Origin: Nematostella vectensis
Lineage: Eukaryota > Cnidaria > Anthozoa > Actiniaria > Edwardsiidae
Direction of reading: 5' to 3'
Assembly: GCF_932526225.1 (NCBI RefSeq)
Contig: NC_064043.1
Span: 5,819,501-5,883,500, forward strand
DNA: 64,000 bases
The notes under the pieces were generated by a model, which had not been told where the DNA came from, ran no database searches, and saw only the letters and a list, made by a program, of their open reading frames with translations. The position numbers were made by a program, and so were the translations under genes. Within the stretch, counting starts at the first letter, position 1. Each line of letters starts with the position of its first letter. Positions 1 through 25,444 of this stretch are shown one piece after another.

Positions 1-48
1 AGCTTGATAAGATGATGGAGCTTTATTCGTCGGTAGATTCCGTCTGCT

Positions 49-255
49 TTATCCTCCGCGGAAGTGGTGATCTGAAACCACGATAAAATTGATCGCATAT
101 TGCGCGGTCATTACAAAGATATCAGAAGCTTGCTGAAGTGTTATAAGCAAATCAAAGCAGGGTTTACCCATAGGTGAATCAGGGACCTTATGTTGCGCCA
201 AGCTGTGTTCAAAAAGGCCTGACGCGAACATCACCTTCTCTGTGTGTATTCGCAT
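49..255 (-). CDS. Small possible terminal exon or ORF, unrecognised
   Basis: A 68-codon minus-strand frame ends in TAA at the left edge. An AG that could serve as an acceptor (ACACACAG) lies about 15 bases inside its start, so it could be the last exon of a minus-strand gene rather than a free ORF. The composition is protein-like (mixed hydrophobic and charged, few low-complexity runs), but I recognise no family. It does not look like the C-terminus of the M13 peptidase that starts at 2362, which would be expected to end with a Cys-x-x-Trp type motif. It may be chance. Confidence 0.15.
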   Translation of the reverse strand: MRIHTEKVMFASGLFEHSLAQHKVPDSPMGKPCFDLLITLQQASDIFVMTAQYAINFIVVSDHHFRGG

Positions 256-557
256 TGGGGACTTTGAATGGTATTTGTTACTTGGTTGGCCTAAGTTAGA
301 CTTCTACCCTAACTCTGACTGAGGGTAAGGCCCCAATCCCCACCCCCTTTTCTTGGTAAGTCATATTCCCCTCCAGTAATGGTTGAAATTACAAATAACA
401 AATTATTACACAATTTACAAAATTGTGGCTGACAAAGGATTCTTTTATGCTTACATTTGCAAGTTTAGTTTCGAAGTCAACAATTTTTCTCATCTCTTTC
501 GTTGCGTTACCCTTGATGCCCAGAAGCGTGGCAACCTTCGCCATGTACTCCACATAT

Positions 558-1010
558 GTGTCGACCATCTACAAGTGGTCAAGATACACAGGTCAGCATA
601 CGTAAGGGTGAAATATGTTAGTGATAAAAAGGTCATGGGCTTTTGTCGACCCTCTGCAAGTGGTCAAGATATACAGGTCAGCACACGAAAGGGTGAAATA
701 TGTTAGTGATAAAAAGGTCATGGGCTATTGTCGCACCTCTGCAAGTGGTCAAGATACACAGGTCAGCATACGTAAGGGTGAAATATGTTAGTGATAAAAA
801 GGTCATGGGCTTTTGTCGACCCTCTACAAGTGGTCAAGATACACAGGTCAGCATACGTAAGGGTGAAAATATGTTAGTGATAAAAAGGTCACGGGCTTTT
901 GTCGACCCTCTACAAGTGGTCAAGATATACAGGTCAGCACACGATAGGGTGAAATATGTTAGTGACAAAAAGGTCATAGGCAATTCTCGCACCTCTGGGT
1001 GTTTGAAGTA
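558..1010. repeat. 85-bp minisatellite, about five copies
   Basis: The unit starts GTCGACCCTCTACAAGTGG and recurs at about 560, 645, 730, 815 and 901, so the period is 85 (one copy 86). Each copy carries the phrase AAATATGTTAGTGATAAAAA. Copies differ by a few substitutions, and the last is broken off near 990. The overlapping open frames on both strands come from the repeat and are not taken as genes. Confidence 0.9.
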
Positions 1011-1011
1011 A

Positions 1012-1614
1012 ATCTCCCTCTGTAGACTCAGTCCTGATTGGTCCACCTACGATACAAAGAATTGTTACCAAACATAGCACCACGACACGCTTTACCTGAT
1101 AACTAAAAATTCGCGATGTTATCGTAATTTGCAGTTGGCTGTATTGTTTGCGAAATAAGAGTGTTCGCCAAGATCTGCTGTGGGGGGTCTCGCAGATTAT
1201 GCAACTCGAGTCGTAGAGTGAAAATCAGACTAAGACTCCGCTACGATGCTCGACTACGAAAGTCGAAGTGTGTCTAAGACTTGTCGTGGTCAGATCGCAT
1301 ACGTTTCACCGTAATCGTGCTGTCTAAATCGGCCAATACAGGCGCGTACAAAGGGGTGCGCGCACACACCTCCTCCCCTCCCCCTTGGCCACCGAAAACT
1401 GGGGGCATTTCTTAATGAAATTTCGTCAAATACTATCGTTTTCCATATGATACCTATGGCTGCGCCCCCCCCCCCCCCCCCCCCCATCCTCAGCCAATCC
1501 TGGGTTATATATTTTTTGAGCTTTCAATGATCTGTGCTGTTTCACCTTCACGTCTTACACACTTCCCTTTTCTTACTTTTCGTACTCTCTCCCCTGCACA
1601 CCCTTCACCATGTG
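1012..1614. other. Non-coding stretch with poly-C run
   Basis: No gene is recognised here. It probably belongs to the intron downstream of the first M13 peptidase exon, since that gene reads leftward. A run of about 20 C lies near 1467-1486. Confidence 0.5.
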
Positions 1615-1758
1615 ATGTCTAGTGAAGTTGAGATGATCGTTAGTGACCTCTTTCCCACCACCCCTGCTCATTCCTCGCGGTACCCCACTTTCCCCTTTGC
1701 ATACCCATTACCTTGATTAAGTGTCTAGTGGAGTTAAGATGATCGTTTGTGACTTCCA
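1615..1758. repeat. Duplicated exon tail of the M13 peptidase gene
   Basis: The plus-strand text at about 1721-1758 (GTCTAGTGGAGTTAAGATGA, then CGTTTGTGACTTCC) is the 3' end of the peptidase exon. A diverged second copy lies at about 1615-1652, inside the intron (GTCTAGTGAAGTTGAGATGA, then CGTTAGTGACCTC). The period is about 106 bases. The copy also resembles the exon's splice donor neighbourhood. Confidence 0.75.
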
Positions 1759-2362
1759 CTGAGAAGAACGGACTTGCCGGGTAATACGTGCTCTGAAGTT
1801 TTCTTAGCACGTCATACGCGTCCCATTTTTCCTTATTCCAACTCTTATCATTACACAGGCTCCACGACCCCAACTGGCGAATAAGCTTCATCAGGGGTCT
1901 GGTGCCAAGTCGTTCTATTGTCTTAGTATCCATACATGATCTGTAGAAATCCTTCGCTTTTCGCAGAGCTTGGTTCTCAGGGAGTGTCTCTATGTAACTA
2001 GGTGTTTCCAACAGCTCCCTCAACTGGTCTTCAATATCCTTGGAGACTTTAGTAAAAGTTGAGAAGTCGTTGTAACTTCGCGGTATTGGATGTTTTCGGA
2101 CCCAGTTTCCGCATGAGAATTTAAAGAAGTCTTTGCACGGGGGTGTGTCTGTGTCTATGGCATCCCTGATTAATGTGGCGATTTGTTGGCATTCAGGCTC
2201 TTGGCAGACGGTCAGATTGCGTAGGGGAGCCGTCGATAGCTTATCTTTTTCGTGCTCCGTGGAAGACATCTTGTGGTGTGAACGGGACCTTACGCATGTG
2301 CTTGCCAGAAAAACAACAAGCAAGCACAACAAACCTGTCGCACCGAAACCACTGCTCGACAT
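1712..2362 (-). CDS. M13-family zinc metallopeptidase (neprilysin/ECE-like), first coding exon
   Basis: This is the N-terminal part of an M13 endopeptidase. The ATG at 2362 opens a short N-terminus, then a hydrophobic segment (residues about 8-24, GATGLLCLLVVFLAS) acting as signal peptide or signal anchor. The ectodomain begins with the family's cysteine pattern: C-x-x-x-x-C near residue 53-58, then CKDFFKFSCGNW, which matches the canonical 'C-x-D-F-x-x-F-x-C-G-x-W' of neprilysin, ECE and Kell. Further on, FYRSCMDT matches the conserved FYxSCMD. The exon ends at a donor AAG|GTAATG with 1711 as first intron base. The catalytic HExxH and GENIAD segments must lie left of the window, so activity cannot be judged. 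Such enzymes cleave small peptides outside the cell. Family assignment is firm; which paralogue is not knowable here. Confidence 0.85.
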
Positions 2363-3459
2363 CTTTTAAAGTGCTCACACGAAGAGAAACTCTGAAATAA
2401 TCCTTAGTGCTGGATTCCTCAGTAGATTAGAATGAGTATTCCCTGTAATGCCACTCCCAAAGCTTAATGACTAAACAAGGAACACCATCTGTACATCCAG
2501 GCTACGGGACAATTGTTGTCAGTATTTTTATTTAGGGATTTGCTTACAATCAAACGCCGTGGATGACTTTGGCCACCTGGTGACTGGTCACTCCTAGTGT
2601 AACGCGAATAACCACGTGACAGGCTACAGCCAATCACAGGCAAGTCTGAATCATATTGAACGGTCAAATATAACAGATTGGCAATGTAATTCATATGTCA
2701 CGTAAAAGCACAGGTCACGACCCCTTAAAAAGTCCCTCGTGAGACTTTGATGGCCACGCACAAGTAACGCAAATGAGTCACACACTACAAGTCACGTTTC
2801 ATTTGAACCAATCATTTAAAAAAAGTCCTGGTCTGTTGGAGATTTACCGCACCGCCATTTTACGCTCCTGCGCCATCATACGAAGCAAAAATTTCAGAAA
2901 TTCTTTCAACAAAAACGGTCAATAAAACCTGGCTTCAATCGTGGATGATTTCCTTGCAGGAGAGTGGCTGTTCTGCATTATTTCATGTATTGAATATTTA
3001 ACCTTGGCTTGGTCCAAAAGGGAGGGGCGCACGTCGAAGAAAGGGGTGGTTTATTATCCGTTTGCAATTGATTAAAAGTTTGACAATGAGAAATAGCAAA
3101 GAGGACAGAATTCACCAACTTAAATCTAATGGGTTGATAGAGCTCACGTTGGAGTGTTTTGGCTTTTCGTTACTGGCCCGGTGCATCTTTTTGAAGTTCA
3201 TCAAATTTTGTGCATAATTTGGCGTTTATTGTGATTGATGCCTTTGGCAGGTGGTGCGGGTGGTCAAATATCACGTGGTATACTGTAGTTTTATATAATA
3301 GTTTGAACCACGTGATCAACTTTTCGCAAAAGAACAGGTGCTATGAAAATCAGAGGTCGCTGGATCCGTCGTTTATCATAGTTTATCATAAGGATCTCTA
3401 GATCCTTAAAAACCTTTCGAATCTAATTATCGTGTTATTGTATTGATTTTTCTGGATAG
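2363..3459. other. Intergenic: divergent 5' regions of M13 peptidase (-) and arfaptin (+)
   Basis: About 1.1 kb between two genes that point away from each other. I see no convincing coding exon, TATA box or repeat. It presumably holds the promoters of both genes and a 5' untranslated exon of arfaptin. Confidence 0.5.
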
Positions 3460-3511
3460 GATATCCAAATGGCAAAGATAATTGCCAAAGGGATGGAACT
3501 CATTAATAGAG
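3460..3511 (+). CDS. Candidate alternative first coding exon of arfaptin
   Basis: A 52-base exon-like block is bounded by a good acceptor (TTTTTCTGGATAG before 3460) and a strong donor (GAG|GTAAGC after 3511). It carries ATG at 3469 and encodes MAKIIAKGMELINR plus one base. It therefore ends in phase 1, the same phase as the main first exon at 3862-4114, so both can join the exon at 4799 in frame. The peptide has an amphipathic look (hydrophobic I4, I5, M9, L11, I12 between lysines). The acceptor implies a non-coding exon further left. I know no homologue of this peptide; the joining is inferred. Confidence 0.4.
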
Positions 3512-3861
3512 GTAAGCTTATTATTTCTTTTTCGCCCAAATTTTATGATTTTTACAGAACAATTGCGGTATGGCGGGCACGGTATTTTGGTCAGCGGTCA
3601 GCACCTATAACTCGATGACGAATTAAGTTCTATAAAACATTAGAACTGCAGGTGCTTCTATAACGAATTTAGCAATCAGAGTCTTTGTGATAAAGTAATC
3701 AATTTTTCACAATCTTGATAAAAATCAAACAAAATCGGGCGAATTATATGAAAACTCTAGGCGGTATAAAATAGCGAATCAGAGTGTTCGTTCTATTGAG
3801 GTTCCCAAAAAAGGTCAAGTCCCGTATGCTCCACGTCATTTTGGCTCGTTGAGCAATCAAG

Positions 3862-5993
3862 ATGGCGGATCGTGCTATGCTGGACGAAGCGAGGAATGAT
3901 GTACGCGAAACAGACCTAAATGGCGACCTCATGGCTGGTGCAATAGGTACTAGTGCTACTACAACTATTGATTTTGATGAGGATGACCCTCAAAATTTTC
4001 CTCACATGGAAGAAATGTTAAAAGTTGCCACCGATTTGCAAGGCGGTTCGAGCATTGACGAGAGTTCTACCGGCGGTACCGGTCATTCCCCAAGACTAGA
4101 ATTTGAAGAAACAGGTACATTTTTCTGGCAAAAACAAAAGTCTTTAGGACTAGATTTTTCCGTTGTAAAACTGCCGGTAATACCTAAAAGAGCTGAGAAT
4201 TTCTCTCCTTTCTTGTTGGGTGACAAGGCACTTGTTCGGTGTCAGTTAATTTGTACATTTGTGAGCCTATATTTCAAGGTGTCCTTTTGATATTTGATTA
4301 AACATGCCTTGCTAAGTAAACTCGAAACTAGGTCTTGAGGAATAATGCTTAATAAATGGTCTACTGAATACCTTTTTGAACGTATGTTTCATATTGTTTG
4401 CAATTCTTTAGCCTTCCCGATTCAATTGTTACAAAGTCCGTTTATTTTATTTCCGCCGTTAACATTTCGTTTGTTTCTTTTTTCAATTGTTTTAAATAGA
4501 TAGGCTTGTTTCTATTTCCTTAAATTCATTCTGAATAGTACAGTTAGTGTTAATGGTTTCCATTTCCTTTACTTTGTAAAGCTATTAAAAACTTCCTGTT
4601 GATTTATTTTTAACGCCTCGGTCTATCCAAATCACACCTAAATCTGTCTTCCCAATTTCATAATTAATCTGGCTTAAAAGAACGCATTGGAGTTCTTATC
4701 AGTTATGCTTTTATTTACTTGGCATTTCTTTCAATTTAATTTCATCGAAAGATTATTTTTAAACTGTCCCATAAGCTAACATATCTCTTTGTTTATAGGT
4801 CAAAGCCAGCCCACCTGGTCGAATCAACAGCAGGCTTACATCTCTGAAAACTCCTCTTCCCAGCACTATGGCGGGGGGTCCCAAGCACTTGTCCAGCCAC
4901 CCCAAGGACAAAAACTGGAGACTATTAAAAAATGGAGCATCTCAACTTACAAATGCACCCGGCAGTATCTATCAGAGAGATTTGGGAAAGGGACTAAAAC
5001 TGTGGACACAGAGCTCGAAGCTCAAATTCTGTTGTTGAGAGAGACACAGGCAAAATATGCCCTGATGTTGCGCCAATCCCGTCAGCTGATGCTTCAGTTC
5101 CAGGCCATGTTACAGACTCAAAAGAGTCTAGGTGACACATTCTCTGATTTAGGAATGAAGTCACCAGAACTACAAGATGAGTTTAACTATAATGCTGAAA
5201 CTCAAAAATCTTTAATCAAGAATGGAGAGGTCCTTCTTGGAGCCCTTAGTTTCTTTAACACAAATCTAGAGACTTTAGTACATAAGACCATGGAAGATTC
5301 TGTTACCACAGTAAAGGCATATGAGTCTGCTAGAATAGAGTATGACGCCTATCGATCTGACCTGGAAGCTGCTCAGGCTGGCCCTAGAACACCTGCTACG
5401 GCTGCCAGAGCAGAAGAGACGAGGGAGCAGTTTGAAAAACAGAAGGCCAAGTTTGACCGATTGCGGAATGATCTCACTATAAAGTTGCGATTCTTAGACG
5501 AAAATAAGGTGGGAATAAAATCCATAAATTTCCCCTTCATTGTATCTTTCTGTATTGGTGTCTACTCATAAGCTATGCTGGGCCCCACAGAATGTGAAAG
5601 CAAAAGTATTATTTTGGGGGGTGCATTATTATTTGTTAATCAAAATACTGAACGAATGATATAATGGGAGTGGCCAGTGCGAATAAGTGGATCTAGGGGG
5701 CCCTTATTGGAGCTCCTGGATCTGCCCCTAGCACACCTTCCATGGGTTTGCTGCTCTTGTGCCTTTAAACACTCCTTGTTGAGCCCTGTCAGGGCATCCT
5801 TTGGCAAGAATCTTATTTTGGGTTTCCTTTTTTTTTTCAGGTAAAAGTGATGCACAAACAACTTCTTCTCTTTAATAACGCCATCACTGCCTACTTCACG
5901 GGTAACAAGCAAGCACTGGAAACATGCATCAAGGAATTCCACATTAAGATGCAACATAAAGAGGCGCAGCATACTTCATTCTTAGAGCATTAG
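3862..5993 (+). CDS. ARFIP: Arfaptin (AH/BAR domain, Arf- and Rac-binding protein)
   Basis: Coding exons are 3862-4114, 4799-5508 and 5841-5993, in phase, giving 371 residues; human ARFIP1 and ARFIP2 are 373 and 341. Residues 1 to about 115 are low-complexity and acidic. The rest is the AH/BAR domain, with the family signatures KKWSISTYKCTRQYLSERFG, TVDTELEAQI, LGDTFSDL, FNYNAETQKSL, ARIEYDAYRSDLE and VKVMHKQLLLFNNA. Arfaptins form curved BAR dimers that bind Arl1, Arf and Rac GTPases and PI4P-rich trans-Golgi membranes. The start lies in a GATGGCGG context. The C-terminus ends HTSFLEH and lacks the 'PSWLEEQ' tail of the vertebrate proteins. An alternative first exon may exist at 3460-3511. 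AATAAA at 6406, about 410 bases after the stop, is a plausible polyadenylation signal. Confidence 0.93.
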
Positions 5994-7635
5994 CTGTTGT
6001 CATAGTAATGTCAGACTGGACTTGGGAATAGAATTATAGAATAAGAAAAATTGGAAAGGGATAGCAGAAACATTATTTGAGTTAGAGCCATAGATTACAG
6101 CTTTGGGATTATTTTGTAATTATTATACAATCCCAAAAAGCTTGTTGAATGTTTTTATGCCCCAATAACTCAAGATTAGGGTTCTGGTAGTGAATAAGAT
6201 GCATATATTTTGTTTTTCTTAAATTACTTTCTACACTAGAGGTGATAGGTACTGTATTTAAGGTTTTGATTGTCATACCCAAATGACTTTTAACTCTCAA
6301 ATGTGGCTTGAATCATTTAGTATCTCCACAGGATATTCATTTGTGATTATATAGAGGCCATTCTCTATACTCTTGTTCTTGAAATACACTGCAAAAAGAT
6401 CTGGAAATAAATTAGACATCAGTTTTAAAATGCTGGTGCAAACTACAGATCAAAACTCTATCATTGAGCATTCATTGTTTTAATCCTGCTACAATGGTGT
6501 AAAATAGAATAATCTATAAAATCTTATACAAGTGTTTTTATTCAAAATACTTTATCTGGGCTTAAAAGACAGCTATAAGTTGTAAAATGTTTATTATGAT
6601 ATGTCATTCTTGGATATAATGAATGCTGTATTATATACACTGTGCTATTACAGTCTGCAATTTGATAAAGTTCTTTACTTCCATGGTGATTTTGAGGAGA
6701 ACCCTCTTCAGCAATTGTGTCCATGTTTGTCAGAGACATTTTTTCAAGAGGGTAAATAGATACTGTGTAAAAGTTTTTTAGTGCTCAGGGGAATTAATTT
6801 TTAATTTTTGAATGTGTGTGTTTGGTGGGGGAGGGGGCGCTTATTATTTCAAACTCAGATCAATAGTAGCAAACCTCTATTCACAGCTTAAAATTAAGAG
6901 CAATCGCCTGTATTATTTTATAAGCCGTTCACTTTACTACGAAATAAAATCGTAAAACTCTCAAAAATATTCTGACCTGACAGTGGAGTCTTAATGTGGT
7001 CTGGGTGAAGTTTGAAGCCATTTGGGCCGGCATTCCGAGAGTTACGTTTGTCAGGTCAGAATATTTTTGAGAGTTTTACGATTTTTTTCGCGAATGATTC
7101 ACAGGAATTAGAGTAAGTGATGATCTAGTAAGCAGGTCGCAAAATCAAATATTATCTGTAGAAGATGAAATTATCGCCGATAACCGTGGCCGTTTTGTTG
7201 ACAGCGATCGGAAGAGTACCAAAGGGGAGAACATAGCTTTTTGTTTGAGAATGTGCGTCATGCAGATGTGGTCTACCCAAAGGATTGCATAAGATTGGCT
7301 AGCATGTGCATCTAGAATAAGCAGTCATGAGTCCCCTCCCCCCAACCTTTTTGACAAATGAGTATTTTGTTGCATAGCCTTTTCTTCATGACCCTCCCCA
7401 CCCATCCTTGGTCCCAGGCTACTAGTGCATCCCTGATTGGAACAAACGCATGCGCACTTGCAAAAGCCCAATCAGCCCGAAAAGTTGTAACAGGAAGTGA
7501 CTTCCAGGGACGAAAAGAGGTAGTGGCCTCTTCACTAATCTCGCTTTCCGCATGTAAACTTTCGCAGCTGTATCATACTACGCTCGGTCCGGTACATGAA
7601 TTATGTACTTCGACCAAGGGCTGGATCGTGAACTC
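5994..7635. other. Arfaptin 3' UTR and Tec-kinase upstream region
   Basis: No coding exon is recognised. A candidate poly(A) signal AATAAA lies at 6406-6411. A perfect inverted repeat occupies 6951-7080. Part of 7400-7635, just before the kinase ATG, is more GC-rich and is the likely promoter/5' UTR of the kinase gene. Confidence 0.5.
6951..7080. mobile_element. 130-bp perfect-arm inverted repeat (MITE-like)
   Basis: The first 31 bases (CGTAAAACTCTCAAAAATAT, then TCTGACCTGAC) are exactly the reverse complement of the last 31, with about 68 bases between the arms. The flanks read ...AAAT and ATTT..., so any target duplication is short and unclear. The shape fits a small non-autonomous DNA transposon. 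I see no coding capacity. Confidence 0.7.
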
Positions 7636-23598
<15,963 letters not shown>

Positions 23599-25444
23599 CG
23601 ATGAGCCAATAGAATAATTACAATCAATTGAACAATTATCGCCAATTATCATAACAGTAAACCAAAGAAACCAGCTTCACGTCTGGAACGTGTTAATGCA
23701 CACGACAGGCGCACGCTTTGTAAATGCGGGCGTACATTCAATATATGGATAAGAAACTAATGCATTTGGGTGCTACCTCCTCGGGTTTCGCCATTCTTAC
23801 GTTACTTGGGGGATTGGGTCGAGTGGAAAAGCGCACAGCATGCTGGGACGATTTTAGGGGACGTTATTCAACAGTGTAGTAAACATGCCGATGTGATAGT
23901 GAATAAAAGCTAGACAATGGTAGCTTTTGGCAATTCTGCTCCCGGAATATCTTCGTTAGTTAGATTCATAACATCAGCATTGGCAACGTTCTACGCCATG
24001 TTAATTACGTCAGTTAAAATCGTCCTAACATGCTGTCCTACCCAAAAAGAAAAAACAAAAGCAAAATTTTTGTAACTGTTTCACCAAGAGGGTGAATCAA
24101 AACTTCGACACAAAGAATGCCTTTGATTGGCTCATTCATGCCTTTAAAAAAGCCTTATTTTTGAAACCCCCAATTAACACATACAGTACTAGAATGTAGG
24201 AAGTTGTTCGTTGTATTCGAAGAATAGTCGGTTTAACGAATCTTTTTTTAAGGCTGGGAAGAGGTTTTCTGCGCATTATGCTGTTACCTCCGAAGTTCTT
24301 TTTGTTTGTTGTGGATTCTTTACTATCCGGGGTGGTAAGTTGGTTAACAAGGCACGCGGAAGAACAAAAAATTGAATAGGGAGGGGGGATTTCTGCCGAT
24401 CCGCCAAAGGTTTTGTTTCAATCCGAATTCGCAACGCATGATAGACGAAAACAATCGATAATAACAAAATTATCCGTTCATGATCTGCTATTCCAGACCC
24501 GCTGACGTCATATCCGCCATAATAAGCTCAAAGAAGACGTGTCTACACAGAGTGCCGGGCAGAGACTGTGGGTCATGTTGTCTCGTTTCGCCCCTTTATC
24601 AGGCTTTCTTAGGGCCTTCGTGTAGTCAACAATCGGCGAAATTCGCAGTTACGATTCTCAGAATCCGACGTTAAACTTTTAATAGTTCCGTTAACCGGTA
24701 CGATGTGAAAATTCGACGTTGCGCTCTATTTTTTTCTCTTAATCCGTAATCCGCCCAACTTATTCAATCCCCCCCCACACACACACACACACACACACCC
24801 AAATGTTTAGACGCATTTATAGCAACACAAATCAATATTCCTATTTATTCACTTTCTAAAGGCGAACGTTTACATCCACGATATCAGAATAATTTAGTCA
24901 TGCAGTGAACTTTTGAGTTTAAAGTAGAGGAATTTTAGTGCGACAAATAGTCATTATAGCGAGACAACAGTATGTTTCGCTGAATAATAAAACAAAGTAC
25001 AATCTGTATTTACAATTTAAAATATACAAGAAATTCCTAAAATGACCGCATGTAAAAAATTATTCCCCATATTTACACAAAATAGGTGTTTGTGTATCGC
25101 GCAATTTTCTGGATGTAAATGGTGGCGCTTGAACGTGTCTTGTGTGAAATGAAAAGCCCTCTGATAGGCAAGTTTGGAAAAGCCTCTTGATTTGCCAGTT
25201 CAGATCTAATAGACAGAGTTACAGCGGACGCGCACGCATCTAGAATGAAAATGAGACCCTGCTCCTGTACACCCACGGAGCCCACTTCCAAGTTTTGGAC
25301 AACCGCAAGAAGATAGGAAAAGCATTTTCACATTATTTAAAAGTTAAATGTGCGTGCCGCCTTTCCTAATTACGGTCTATAGAACATTTTAGACCAAGAC
25401 AGTAAATTGGCCTTTCCAAAGTCACCTGATTGGTCTAAAAAAGC
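23599..25444. other. Convergent intergenic region between Tec kinase (+) and STIM (-)
   Basis: The region holds the 3' UTR of the kinase, with AATAAA at 23902, and presumably the 3' UTR of STIM. A short (CA)n run of about 12 repeats lies near 24775-24799 after a C run. I see no coding exon. Confidence 0.6.
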
